Assembly (NCBI RefSeq): GCF_900156285.1
Contig: NZ_FTNC01000003.1
Span: 62,001 to 126,000, forward strand
Source of the DNA: Halanaerobium kushneri
GTDB lineage: Bacteria > Bacillota > Halanaerobiia > Halanaerobiales > Halanaerobiaceae
Length of the DNA stretch: 64,000 bases
Reading direction: 5' to 3'
Positions 1-8,439 of the stretch are shown in pieces. The position numbers and the translations under genes were made by a program. Each line of letters starts with the position of its first letter. Position 1 is the first letter of the stretch. The notes under the pieces were generated by a model that saw only the letters and a list, made by a program, of their open reading frames with translations, had not been told where the DNA came from and made no database searches.

Positions 1-743
1 GTTATGATGCTAATGGTGTTGATGGTGGAGATTTCTTTAAACCAATAGATACAACAAGTGATCAGAGTGCCATAGAACAGTTAGATCTGACAGCGGCTAT
101 CAAAGATTTAGAAAATGGACTAGATAAAATAGCAGCCGGAAATAAGAATATTGATACTTTTGTTAAATTAGATACTAAGAGTAATGATCTGGAAGGTAAT
201 TATCAGATTGAGGTTACAGATGATGGCAGTGGTAGTTTTGATTTAACTATTGAAGATCTTGATGGTAATAACTTATATACTCAGACAGGAATAAGTGCTG
301 GCGATACTATTAATCTAGAAGTAGATGGTAGTGGTGGTATTCAATCACCGACTACAGCTGTTAATACTGATAATTTCACTTTAACAGTTAATAAGATTGG
401 TAATAGAAATATCAGTTTAGATAAAGCGATTGGTAATGGAGAAAATGCTAATGAGCTTGGAAATTTATTTAACAGTGATCAAGTTATAGAAGGAACTTCT
501 CTTGAAGGCTATTTTAGAACAATTGTAACCTCTGTTGGGGCTGAATCATCAAGATCTCAGCAGATGAAAGCTAATCAGGATGTAGTTTTAAAACAACTGC
601 AGACTCTTGACCGCAGCATTTCTGGAGTTTCTTTAGATGAAGAAATGGCTAAATTAATCAAATATCAGCAGTCATACACTGCTGCAGCAAAATATATAAC
701 AAAAACCGAAGAATTACTTGACAGTTTAATGACTATAGTATAA
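1..743 (+). CDS. flgK: Flagellar hook-associated protein 1 (FlgK), 3' part
   Basis: The frame is open from the window edge (first full codon at 3) to TAA 741-743, giving about 246 C-terminal residues. The last ~60 residues, ending KYQQSYTAAAKYITKTEELL then DSLMTIV, are the conserved D0 helix of FlgK that packs in the hook-filament junction. The part upstream is a Gly/Asp/Ser-rich variable region. flgL follows after 19 bases, the usual flgK-flgL order. The 5' end lies outside the window. Identification rests on the C-terminal helix and the flgL neighbour. Confidence 0.9.
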   Translation, partial: YDANGVDGGDFFKPIDTTSDQSAIEQLDLTAAIKDLENGLDKIAAGNKNIDTFVKLDTKSNDLEGNYQIEVTDDGSGSFDLTIEDLDGNNLYTQTGISAGDTINLEVDGSGGIQSPTTAVNTDNFTLTVNKIGNRNISLDKAIGNGENANELGNLFNSDQVIEGTSLEGYFRTIVTSVGAESSRSQQMKANQDVVLKQLQTLDRSISGVSLDEEMAKLIKYQQSYTAAAKYITKTEELLDSLMTIV

Positions 744-762
744 ATAACAGGAGTTGACAGCA

Positions 763-1656
763 ATGAGAGTTACAAACTCAATGATGGTTAGAAATATGTT
801 AGATCATCTTAAAAATAATATGGGAGATTTAAACGACTTAAATGAACAGTTAAGTTCAGGTAAGTTATTCCAGATGCCATCTGATGCGCCTATTAAGGTA
901 GCAGACAGCATGAATTATAAATCTCAGTTAAATAGGAATTCACAGTTTCAAAGAAATTTGACCCAGACTGAGAACTGGTTAAATACTACAGAAAGTGCCT
1001 TGAAAAGTGGAACTGAAGTTGTGCAGAGAGCTAGAGAATTGACTATTTATGCTGCTAATGACTCAATGACTTCTAATGACAGGAAAATGGTGGCCAAGGA
1101 AATGAAGCAGCTGCGGGATGAGCTAATTGATATTTCCAACGCTAAGCTTGGTGACAGTTATATCTTTTCCGGCCAGAAAACGAATGAAAAACCATTTGAA
1201 GTTACACCCAGTGATCCCAATAATTATGTACAATATCAGGGTGATATCAGCAGTGTTGAAAGAAGATTAAATGAAAATGTTGAGATGGCTGTTAATTTGA
1301 ATGGACATGAAGTTTTTAAAGAAGAAATTGAGAATTTAAATAAAATTTATAATGAATTAGAAGATCCCAGTATTTCAGGTGAAGATATAGGTAACAATTT
1401 ATCCGAAATGGATGATTCAATCAATAAATATGTTGAACTAAGATCTGAAGTTGGTGGGAAGCTTCAGCGGACAGGAAATATTATTAGCAGACTGGAAGCA
1501 AATGAAGTTCACCTTAGAAGTTTAAAATCTAAAAATGAGGATGCTGATTTAGCTGCGGTAATAACAGAACTGAAAATGGAAGAAACAGTTTACAGAGCTT
1601 CTTTAGCCTCTGGCTCCAGAATTATGCAGCAGTCTTTAGTAGATTTTATTAGATAA
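763..1656 (+). CDS. flgL: Flagellar hook-associated protein 3 (FlgL)
   Basis: Second hook-filament junction protein, placed between FlgK and the flagellin filament outside the cell. The N-terminus MRVTNSMMVRNML and the C-terminal helix ending QQSLVDFIR are the flagellin-like D0/D1 segments of FlgL. The length of 297 aa is typical. I chose ATG 763 over the longer TTG 754: GGAG at 750-753 is 9 bases from the ATG but touches the TTG, and FlgL proteins start MRVT. It is probably co-transcribed with flgK. No fliW or csrA gene lies between flgL and flagellin, unlike in Bacillus. Confidence 0.95.
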   Translation: MRVTNSMMVRNMLDHLKNNMGDLNDLNEQLSSGKLFQMPSDAPIKVADSMNYKSQLNRNSQFQRNLTQTENWLNTTESALKSGTEVVQRARELTIYAANDSMTSNDRKMVAKEMKQLRDELIDISNAKLGDSYIFSGQKTNEKPFEVTPSDPNNYVQYQGDISSVERRLNENVEMAVNLNGHEVFKEEIENLNKIYNELEDPSISGEDIGNNLSEMDDSINKYVELRSEVGGKLQRTGNIISRLEANEVHLRSLKSKNEDADLAAVITELKMEETVYRASLASGSRIMQQSLVDFIR

Positions 1657-1674
1657 ATTTTTAGTGGCTTTTAT

Positions 1675-1753
1675 AACTATGGTTTAAAGAGCACCATAGT
1701 TGTAATGGTTACTAAAACACCGTTGCTGGCAACACTATCGGCCGAAGTGTTGC
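1675..1753 (+). promoter_or_regulatory. Two inverted repeats in the flgL-flagellin leader
   Basis: AACTATGGT (1675-1683) pairs with ACCATAGTT (1693-1701) across a 9-base loop. GCAACACT (1729-1736) pairs with AGTGTTGC (1746-1753), and the stem continues inward through the palindrome TCGGCCGA (1738-1745) with one bulged A. Neither is followed by a T-run, so they do not look like simple terminators. They may structure the flagellin leader RNA. I could not find a convincing sigma-D promoter (TAAA-N15-GCCGATAA) here. Confidence 0.5.
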
Positions 1754-1790
1754 TGCAGAGGTGCTCATATAACCAAAATGAATAGATTTA

Positions 1791-1830
1791 ACTGGCAAGG
1801 ATGCCAGTAAAACACAAAATTTCAAGGAGG
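1791..1830 (+). promoter_or_regulatory. Candidate CsrA-binding hairpin and SD site in flagellin leader
   Basis: ACTGGCA (1791-1797) and TGCCAGT (1802-1808) form a perfect 7-bp hairpin whose loop is AGGA. The core CAAGGATG (1796-1803) fits the CsrA consensus CARGGAUG presented in a loop. A second CAAGGAGG (1823-1830) is the flagellin Shine-Dalgarno itself, 8 bases before ATG 1839. An upstream hairpin site plus a site over the SD is the known arrangement on Bacillus subtilis hag mRNA, where CsrA blocks translation. The regulator genes are not in the window. Confidence 0.6.
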
Positions 1831-1838
1831 AATAAAAA

Positions 1839-2984
1839 ATGAGAATTAACACTAATGTTGCTGCGTTGAATTCATACAACCAGCTAAAAAACACACAGAA
1901 TAACTTAAGTAAGTCTTTATCAAGGTTGTCTTCAGGTAAAAGAATTAATGGTGCTGCTGATGATGCTGCAGGTCTGGCAATCAGTGAGAAGATGAAAAGT
2001 CAGACTAGAGGATTAGCTCAGGCTCAGAGAAACGCACAAGATGGTATTTCAATGATTCAGACTGCTGAGGGCGCTCTTAAAGAATCTCACTCAATTCTTC
2101 AAAGAATGAGAGAACTTGCTGTACAGTCTGCTAACGATACAAATACTGATGCAGATAGATTTGAGATTCAAAAAGAAGTTAATCAACTAACCGAGGAATT
2201 AACTAGAATAGGAAATAATACTGAGTTTAATACTCAGAATTTATTGGATGGTACTCTTACAGACGCGAAATTCCAGATAGGTTCCAACCAAGGTCAAAAT
2301 ATTGCCTTAGATGTTAATGATATGAGAGCGGACTCTTTAAATGTTACTGCTGATAGTAGGGTTTCAACTTTTGATGGAGGTTCAACTAATTTATCTGGTA
2401 CTAATTCTATTTCAGGTCTTGCTGGTGGTTCATATTCTGCTGAAGTTACTTCTACAGGTACAGTCACAATTAAAGCGGCAGATGGTACTTCTTTAGGTAG
2501 TAAGACTATGGTTAGTGGTGATACTTCTATAACTATTAGTGGTATTACAAATAGTGCTTATTTAATTGATGGTGCGGCAAGTGGTACAGTAACATTATCT
2601 TTATCAGAAGATACTACTACTGCAGGAACTGTTGATACCGATGCTGGTACTGTTTCAATGAATGTATTAGAAAAAGGACAAGGTATTAGTGTTATGGACC
2701 AAAGTGATGCTGATAGTGCAATTACAAAAATAGATAACGCTTTAGCCAGAGTTTCTTCAGAACGTTCTAAATTAGGTGCTTATCAAAACAGATTAGATCA
2801 CACAATAAATAATCTAAACACAGCTGAAGAGAACTTAACAGCTGCTGAATCCAGAATTTCTGATGTCGATATGGCTAAAGAAATGATGAGTTTTACTAAG
2901 AATCAGATCTTAAGTCAGGCTGGTACAGCTATGATGGCTCAGGCAAACCAATTACCACAGGGAGTACTTCAGTTACTCGGTTAA
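1839..2984 (+). CDS. fliC: Flagellin
   Basis: Filament subunit, 381 aa. The N-terminus MRINTNVAALNSYNQL and the C-terminal block ending LPQGVLQLLG are the conserved D0/D1 coiled coils. Residues ~170-270 are a Ser/Thr/Gly-rich surface domain, the expected site for O-glycosylation by the Maf enzyme and pseudaminic-type sugars encoded downstream. It has a strong SD (AAGGAGG 1824-1830) and its own terminator at 3021, so it is probably an abundant monocistronic message. Post-transcriptional control is suggested by the leader hairpins. Confidence 0.97.
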   Translation: MRINTNVAALNSYNQLKNTQNNLSKSLSRLSSGKRINGAADDAAGLAISEKMKSQTRGLAQAQRNAQDGISMIQTAEGALKESHSILQRMRELAVQSANDTNTDADRFEIQKEVNQLTEELTRIGNNTEFNTQNLLDGTLTDAKFQIGSNQGQNIALDVNDMRADSLNVTADSRVSTFDGGSTNLSGTNSISGLAGGSYSAEVTSTGTVTIKAADGTSLGSKTMVSGDTSITISGITNSAYLIDGAASGTVTLSLSEDTTTAGTVDTDAGTVSMNVLEKGQGISVMDQSDADSAITKIDNALARVSSERSKLGAYQNRLDHTINNLNTAEENLTAAESRISDVDMAKEMMSFTKNQILSQAGTAMMAQANQLPQGVLQLLG

Positions 2985-3020
2985 TTTCTTGAAGAGAACT
3001 AAATATACAATAAAAATCAG

Positions 3021-3049
3021 GCCGGCCGGTTTTCCGGCTGGCTTTTTTT
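3021..3049 (+). terminator. Rho-independent terminator of flagellin
   Basis: GCCGGCCGG (3021-3029) pairs with CCGGCTGGC (3034-3042) across a TTTT loop with one G-U pair, followed by seven T. It is unusually GC-rich for this AT-rich window. Confidence 0.93.
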
Positions 3050-3071
3050 AAAAGAAAGGGTGGAAGCTATT

Positions 3072-3443
3072 ATGAGAGTAGATAGTGTGGAATCTCTTTC
3101 CAACCGTCAGATTCATAATAATAACAGCAGTAATCAAAACACTAGAGTTAATAAAAATGATAATAGTGATCGCAAGCCTGAATCTCTTCGGGAAAAACAG
3201 GAATATACCGAGCAAGAACTTGACGATGAAGTCAGAGAATCAGTCAAAGATGTAAATGAAATAGTAGATAAAGTAAAAGAGGGACTATCCTTTCAAATTC
3301 ATGAAGATACAGAACAGATGATGGTTAAGGTAGTTGATTTAAATACAGATGAAGTAATAAAAGAACTACCGCCGGAAGAAATGCTTGATTTACAAGCAAG
3401 AATTCATGAGATGGTAGGAATTCTGATAGACGAGACGGTTTAG
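3072..3443 (+). CDS. flaG: FlaG family flagellar protein
   Basis: Small protein (123 aa) associated with filament length or flagellin secretion. The N-terminal half is Asn/Ser/Glu-rich and disordered. The C-terminal ~60 residues (LSFQIHEDTEQMMVKVVDLN, then EVIKELPPEEMLDLQARIHE) are the FlaG domain. Start at ATG 3072: AGGGTGG (3057-3063) is 8 bases upstream, while the alternative GTG 3060 lies inside that SD. It sits between flagellin and fliD, its standard place, with fliD starting 16 bases after its stop. Confidence 0.9.
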   Translation: MRVDSVESLSNRQIHNNNSSNQNTRVNKNDNSDRKPESLREKQEYTEQELDDEVRESVKDVNEIVDKVKEGLSFQIHEDTEQMMVKVVDLNTDEVIKELPPEEMLDLQARIHEMVGILIDETV

Positions 3444-3459
3444 AAAGAAGGTGTTATAA

Positions 3460-4854
3460 ATGAGTGATTTAAGTCTTGGTGGTTTAGCCACCGGTATGGA
3501 TACAGAATCAATAATAAATCAGTTAGTTCAATTAGAACAGCGCCCAATCTATAATTACCAGCAGGAAATATCAGAACTCGAGCAGACTAAGGGAGCCTGG
3601 AGAGATATCAACAGCAGGTTGGATAATTTAGAGAATAAGTTAACTGACCTAAAATTGTCTTCAACCTATAATTCCAGAACCGCAAGCAGCAGTAATGAGG
3701 ATGTAGTTACAGCAACTGCAGCTAATAGTGCTAATGAAGCTAATTATGATATTACAGTAAATCAGGTTGCCACAGCACAAAGATTGATTGGGGCACGGAA
3801 GACTAGTTTTAGTGCTGCTGCAGATGATGTAATTACTTTAAATGGTACAGATATAAATATCAGTACAGGCGATTCTTTGGGTGATATTAGCTCTAAGATT
3901 AATGATGCAGATTCAGGTTATTCGACTTCTGTTATTAATGAAGTATTGGTCATAGAAGCAGAGAAAACTGGTGTTGAAAATGCACTTTTGGATGGTAGTG
4001 ATGGCTCTACTCCTACAGTATCTGATAATAATGGTATTCTGAAAGAGTTAGGCATTTTGGATACTACTAATGGTTATTTTACTAATGAAAAAGCAGCCAC
4101 TGATGCAAAAGTTGAAATCAATGGTATTACAGGTATTACAAGCTCAAGTAATGAAATAACTGAGGCTGTAGATAGTATGACATTTAATATTAATCCAGAA
4201 GCTGCTGCAAATAGTACAGCTACTATTTCAGTTGCTAAAGATGCCGGTAAAGCTACTAAAGCTGTACAGGCTTTTGTAGATCAGTATAATAGTGTAATGG
4301 ATTTTATGAACAGCAAAAGTGGTTATGATTCTGAAACTGAAGAAGGTGGAATTTTACAGGGTGATGGAACTGTAATGAGATTGCAGATGAGGTTAAGAGA
4401 GCTTGTAACCTCTAAAGTAAAAGATAGTGGAGCCTATAAAACCTTAACATCTCTTGGTATAGAAATTGACAGAGATGGAGTAATGAGCTTTGATAGTGCC
4501 AAATTTACTGAAGCCCTTGAAAATTCTCCAGAAGAGGTAATGTCTATCTTTAATGCTGAAAGTGATTCTGATGGCTATAACGGAATGGCTGTCAGAATGG
4601 ACAGTTATCTTAACCAATTGATGCAGTCCAATACCGGTCTGATACCAAGAAAACTTGACTTCTATGATACCAGGATAGATAGTTTGAATGATGATATAGA
4701 AGATGTACAGCGTAAAGTAGAAATGACTCGACAGCGTTATGTTGATCAATTTGCTGCTATGGAAGAAGCTATCTCAGAGATGCAGAGTCAACAGAGCTGG
4801 ATGATGAGTCAACTTTCCAGCATGGGAGGATCTACTGTAAGCAGTATGATGTAA
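3460..4854 (+). CDS. fliD: Flagellar filament cap protein (FliD)
   Basis: Cap that folds exported flagellin at the filament tip. The N-terminus SLGGLATGMDTESIINQLVQ is the FliD_N signature. The C-terminal ~80 residues are a coiled coil (DSLNDDIEDVQRKVEMTRQR) ending in a Met/Ser-rich tail. The length of 464 aa is normal. It follows flaG by 16 bases and is closed by a terminator at 4861. No fliS (flagellin chaperone) gene follows, although fliS usually does, so it must lie elsewhere or be lost. Confidence 0.95.
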   Translation: MSDLSLGGLATGMDTESIINQLVQLEQRPIYNYQQEISELEQTKGAWRDINSRLDNLENKLTDLKLSSTYNSRTASSSNEDVVTATAANSANEANYDITVNQVATAQRLIGARKTSFSAAADDVITLNGTDINISTGDSLGDISSKINDADSGYSTSVINEVLVIEAEKTGVENALLDGSDGSTPTVSDNNGILKELGILDTTNGYFTNEKAATDAKVEINGITGITSSSNEITEAVDSMTFNINPEAAANSTATISVAKDAGKATKAVQAFVDQYNSVMDFMNSKSGYDSETEEGGILQGDGTVMRLQMRLRELVTSKVKDSGAYKTLTSLGIEIDRDGVMSFDSAKFTEALENSPEEVMSIFNAESDSDGYNGMAVRMDSYLNQLMQSNTGLIPRKLDFYDTRIDSLNDDIEDVQRKVEMTRQRYVDQFAAMEEAISEMQSQQSWMMSQLSSMGGSTVSSMM

Positions 4855-4860
4855 ATATAA

Positions 4861-4894
4861 AGGGGAGTTTTATTCTTTAACTCCTCTATTTTTT
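4861..4894 (+). terminator. Terminator after fliD
   Basis: AGGGGAGTT (4861-4869) pairs with AACTCCTCT (4878-4886), one G-U pair, followed by a T-rich tract. Confidence 0.88.
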
Positions 4895-4930
4895 TCTAAT
4901 TTACTTAATATATTTTAGGATGTGTTTTAA

Positions 4931-6841
4931 TTGGATTTTTATAAAAAAAATATGCGTATTTTGAAATCTAAAAATAAAGTTTTATATAATAAAATTGTGA
5001 AGTTTGATAATAGTGGTAGTTTAAACTTTAATTATTCTGATGGAACCCAAATAACTATTTTTGATATGAATAAAAATGTAAAAATATACTTAGAAAAATC
5101 TAAATCTGGTAATTATACTATTAGAGTTAAATTTCAAAATAAAGACATATATATCCATAGTAAATATTACCCATTGAAGGAAGCTACTAAACAGATTAAA
5201 GAACTAAAACCACAAGATAAACAACAAATCTTTGCTCTTGGTTTTGGTTTGGGTTATCATTTGAACGAGCTTATTAAAAAAAACAAATATGAAAAAGTAA
5301 TAATTATTGAGCCATATATATCTATTTTTTATACAGCATTAAAATATGTTGATTTAAGTGATTTACTAAAAAGCAAAAATGTTATTTATTTAATTGGAGA
5401 AGATATCTCTTCTCTATTTGATGTTATTAGAACTTATTATTCTTTAAGTTTAGAAAAAGATATTGAATTTTTGGAGCAAAAAGCTGAAGTTAACTTATTC
5501 AAAAATGAATATAAAAAAATATATAATAAAATAAAAGAAGGAATTAATTATAAAAAATCTTCATTAGTTACTGATATTAATAGTGCGAAAAAATGGAGAA
5601 GAAATATAATACATAATATCCCCTATATAATGGATCACCCCAAAGTCAGTAATTTTTTTAATTCTTTTAAAAATATCCCCGCAATTTGTGTTGCGGCAGG
5701 TCCCTCATTAGACAAAAATATAGATCAATTGAAAAATGCTAAGAATAAAGCTTTAATAATCTGTGTAGGAACTTCTTTAAAACCATTATTAGAAAAAGGA
5801 ATAGAACCAGATATTGTGGTTTCTGTGGATGGTAATTTAGCAAACTACAAACATTTTGAAGGGATTGAAGATATTCCAAACTCTTATCTTTTTGCTGAAT
5901 TAGGAAACCATTACAAAATACAAAATATATGGAATGATAAACAAGTTTTCTTGACAATGAAGCGAAATTTTAGTGGGTGGATAGAAGAGTTAAAAGGTGA
6001 ATATACCCCGATTCATACAGGTGGTACAGTGGCACACACTATGGTTGATCTTTCTTATAGATTTGGAGCTAATCCTATTATATTAATGGGACAGGATTTA
6101 GCTTTTTCTGAAAATAGAACTCATGCTAGAGGAACTACTTATGAAGATAACAAAAGTAATGGAGAAAATTTAATTGAAGTTGAAGGAGTTGATGGGAAAA
6201 AAGTTTTAACTAATAAGGGCTATTTATCAATGTTAAGTTATTTTAATAATTATTTTGCTAAAAGACCTGGTCGAATTTATATTGATGCTACTGAAGGTGG
6301 AGCAAAAATTGATCATACTCTCGTGATGAAATTTAGTGAAGTTATTGATAAATATTTGAATAATAGTCATAATAATATTAATGTACGAAAAATTTTGGAT
6401 CAATATTATAAAAAAAATGTTGAAAGTGATAGTGAAAAACTTGATAACGAAGTTGTTCAGCAGTTTGATTTAACTCTACAGGAACTTGATAAAGCAATTT
6501 CAATTTCAACAAGACAATTGTCATTTATAGCTTCTGTTGAAAATCAACTGCCTAAAATTAATTCAATTACTGAAGAAGAGATAAAAGAAATAGAAAAAAA
6601 ATTACTTTCATTTGAAAAGAAATTAAATAAATTAGATTATATAGAATATTTTATTGAAAGAATTTTGATTATAGAATCTATGCGTTATAAAGAAGTGATT
6701 TCGAAATTTTATCTGGATAAAAAACAGGGAATTAAAGAAAAACTTAAGTTTTACCGCAGTTATAGGGTTATGTATTTAAAAGAATTAAAGAATAGTAAAA
6801 AACTTTTCGAAAAAGTTTATCAAGATTATATTGGAAATTAA
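4931..6841 (+). CDS. Maf-type motility accessory factor, flagellin glycosyltransferase (DUF115)
   Basis: 636-aa cytoplasmic protein of the Maf/DUF115 family, which transfers nonulosonic acids (pseudaminic or legionaminic) to flagellin Ser/Thr. The core shows AAGPSLD (255-261), VVSVDGN (296-302), HTGGTVAHTMVDLSYRFGAN (362-381) and GQDLAF (387-392), the MptE-like GT fold motifs. The C-terminal ~150 residues are helical and Lys/Glu-rich. Start at TTG 4931 is supported by AGGATGTG (4917-4924) 6 bases upstream. It lies directly between the flagellin genes and the pse operon, which supports the substrate assignment. Confidence 0.85.
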   Translation: MDFYKKNMRILKSKNKVLYNKIVKFDNSGSLNFNYSDGTQITIFDMNKNVKIYLEKSKSGNYTIRVKFQNKDIYIHSKYYPLKEATKQIKELKPQDKQQIFALGFGLGYHLNELIKKNKYEKVIIIEPYISIFYTALKYVDLSDLLKSKNVIYLIGEDISSLFDVIRTYYSLSLEKDIEFLEQKAEVNLFKNEYKKIYNKIKEGINYKKSSLVTDINSAKKWRRNIIHNIPYIMDHPKVSNFFNSFKNIPAICVAAGPSLDKNIDQLKNAKNKALIICVGTSLKPLLEKGIEPDIVVSVDGNLANYKHFEGIEDIPNSYLFAELGNHYKIQNIWNDKQVFLTMKRNFSGWIEELKGEYTPIHTGGTVAHTMVDLSYRFGANPIILMGQDLAFSENRTHARGTTYEDNKSNGENLIEVEGVDGKKVLTNKGYLSMLSYFNNYFAKRPGRIYIDATEGGAKIDHTLVMKFSEVIDKYLNNSHNNINVRKILDQYYKKNVESDSEKLDNEVVQQFDLTLQELDKAISISTRQLSFIASVENQLPKINSITEEEIKEIEKKLLSFEKKLNKLDYIEYFIERILIIESMRYKEVISKFYLDKKQGIKEKLKFYRSYRVMYLKELKNSKKLFEKVYQDYIGN

Positions 6842-6865
6842 TGGTTTTTATTGGGAGGTTATATA

Positions 6866-7465
6866 GTGGAGATATTTTTAGATGAAAAACCTATCGGAGA
6901 AGATTATAATAATCTAACTCTCCCGGAAATACTTGCAAAAGTAAAAAGCAATTTAGAAAATAATATTTTAAAAGAAATATTTCTTAATGAAGTAGAGGTA
7001 AATGAAAAATATCTTAGAGAAGCATTAATTGATATAGATGATGTGAAAAAGATAGAGTTTTTCACTCAAGACACTAGTTTGCTAATTAAAGAAACATTAA
7101 AAGAAGCAAGTGAATATTTACCAAGATTAAAAGATGGGACAAAAAAGGCTGCTCAATTATTTAGAAATTCTGATGATAAGGCTGTACAAAATTATCAGTT
7201 AATTTTAAATGGTTTAGAATGGTATATTGAAGCGTTATCTCAGGTTACTTCTTTAATGAATAATGAAGAGTATTATCAAAAAGGGCAGAATATGATAAAT
7301 AAAATTAATAAAATCCTTTCTGATTTAATGGTTGCATATAATAAAGAGGATTTTGTTCTGGTAGCTGACATATTGGAATATGAGATAGTAGAAACAATCG
7401 AAGAATTAATTGAGTTTAATAAGGAATTAATATTAAATATAGAAGGAAAAAGTGATAACACATGA
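6866..7465 (+). CDS. Hypothetical helical protein in the flagellin glycosylation operon
   Basis: 199 aa, acidic, mostly helical, with no transmembrane segment and no family I recognise with confidence. Start at GTG 6866: GGGAGG (6853-6858) is 7 bases upstream, while the longer TTG 6851 lies in the SD. It follows the Maf gene by 24 bases and overlaps pseB by 4 bases (ATGA), so it is translated in the same operon. The position suggests a chaperone or accessory role for flagellin or Maf, but the sequence alone does not show this. Confidence 0.6.
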   Translation: MEIFLDEKPIGEDYNNLTLPEILAKVKSNLENNILKEIFLNEVEVNEKYLREALIDIDDVKKIEFFTQDTSLLIKETLKEASEYLPRLKDGTKKAAQLFRNSDDKAVQNYQLILNGLEWYIEALSQVTSLMNNEEYYQKGQNMINKINKILSDLMVAYNKEDFVLVADILEYEIVETIEELIEFNKELILNIEGKSDNT

Positions 7466-8439
7466 TCTTAAACAATAAAACCATATTAGTAACAGGTGGA
7501 ACAGGTTCGTTTGGTAAAAAATTTGCACAGATGATTTTAGATAAGGATGACGTAAAAAAGATTATTATATTTAGTCGCGGAGAATTAAAACAAGCTGAAA
7601 TGAAAGCGAAATTTAACAATCATCCAAAACTCAGATTTTTTATAGGTAATGTTCGTGATAAAGAAAGAGTATATAGAGCTTTTGATGGTGTAGATTATGT
7701 TGTTCATGCAGCTGCTTTAAAAAGAGTGCCCGAATGTGAATATAACCCTTTTGAAGCTATTAAAACAAATGTTAATGGCGCTCAGAATATCATAAATGCT
7801 GCAATCGATAAAGGAGTAAAAAAGGTTGTAGCTTTAAGTACTGACAAAGCTGCTAATCCTATCAATTTGTATGGAGCAACTAAATTATGTTCAGACAAAC
7901 TATTTACAGCAGGTAATGCTTATGCTGGTGGTAAGAAAACAAAAATGGCTGTAGTAAGATATGGTAATGTTATGGGGAGCCGCGGAAGTGTGATTCCTTT
8001 CTTTAAAAAAATGAAAGAAACAGGAACTCTTCCAATAACAGATCCCAGAATGACAAGATTTTGGATCACATTAGAAGATGCAGTTAAATTAGTTTTAAGA
8101 GCCTTTGATAAAATGCAAGGGGGAGAAATTTTTGTACCTAAAATTCCTAGCATGAAAATAACTGATCTTGCCAAAGCAATTGCGCCAGAATGTGAACAGA
8201 AAACAGTAGGGATAAGACCTGGAGAAAAATTGCATGAAGTTATGATTACTAAATCTGATTCCCGACACACTTTAGAGTTTGATGACCATTATGTTATTGA
8301 ACCTGAATTTGACTGGTGGAAAAATGTTAATCATCCTGAAGGAGAACCTTTAGAGGAAGAATTTGAATATAACAGTGGTAATAATGACCAGTGGTTAAGT
8401 GTAAAAGAAATGCGTGAACTAATTGAGGAGTTAGACTAA
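7462..8439 (+). CDS. pseB: UDP-N-acetylglucosamine 4,6-dehydratase (inverting), PseB
   Basis: First step of CMP-pseudaminic acid synthesis: UDP-GlcNAc to the 4-keto-L-arabino-hexulose. It is an SDR protein of 325 aa with the NAD(P)-binding TGGTGSFG near residue 11 and the catalytic string LSTDKAANPINLYGATKLCS, supplying Asp-Lys and the Tyr that marks the inverting PseB group. The start overlaps the preceding stop (ATGA) and the stop overlaps pseC (TAATG), so it is tightly coupled. A paralogue with Met in place of Tyr (CapE type) is at 21597. Confidence 0.9.
   Translation: MILNNKTILVTGGTGSFGKKFAQMILDKDDVKKIIIFSRGELKQAEMKAKFNNHPKLRFFIGNVRDKERVYRAFDGVDYVVHAAALKRVPECEYNPFEAIKTNVNGAQNIINAAIDKGVKKVVALSTDKAANPINLYGATKLCSDKLFTAGNAYAGGKKTKMAVVRYGNVMGSRGSVIPFFKKMKETGTLPITDPRMTRFWITLEDAVKLVLRAFDKMQGGEIFVPKIPSMKITDLAKAIAPECEQKTVGIRPGEKLHEVMITKSDSRHTLEFDDHYVIEPEFDWWKNVNHPEGEPLEEEFEYNSGNNDQWLSVKEMRELIEELD

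Noticed and set aside
1657-1790. Sigma-D promoter before flagellin
   Set aside because: TAAA and GCCGAA pieces occur (1713, 1741) but their spacing is 24 bases instead of ~15, so I do not call it.
4444-4749. Minus-strand 101-aa frame inside fliD
   Set aside because: Shadow of a well-identified gene; no SD and composition of a reverse-frame translation. The same applies to the other minus-strand frames in this window.
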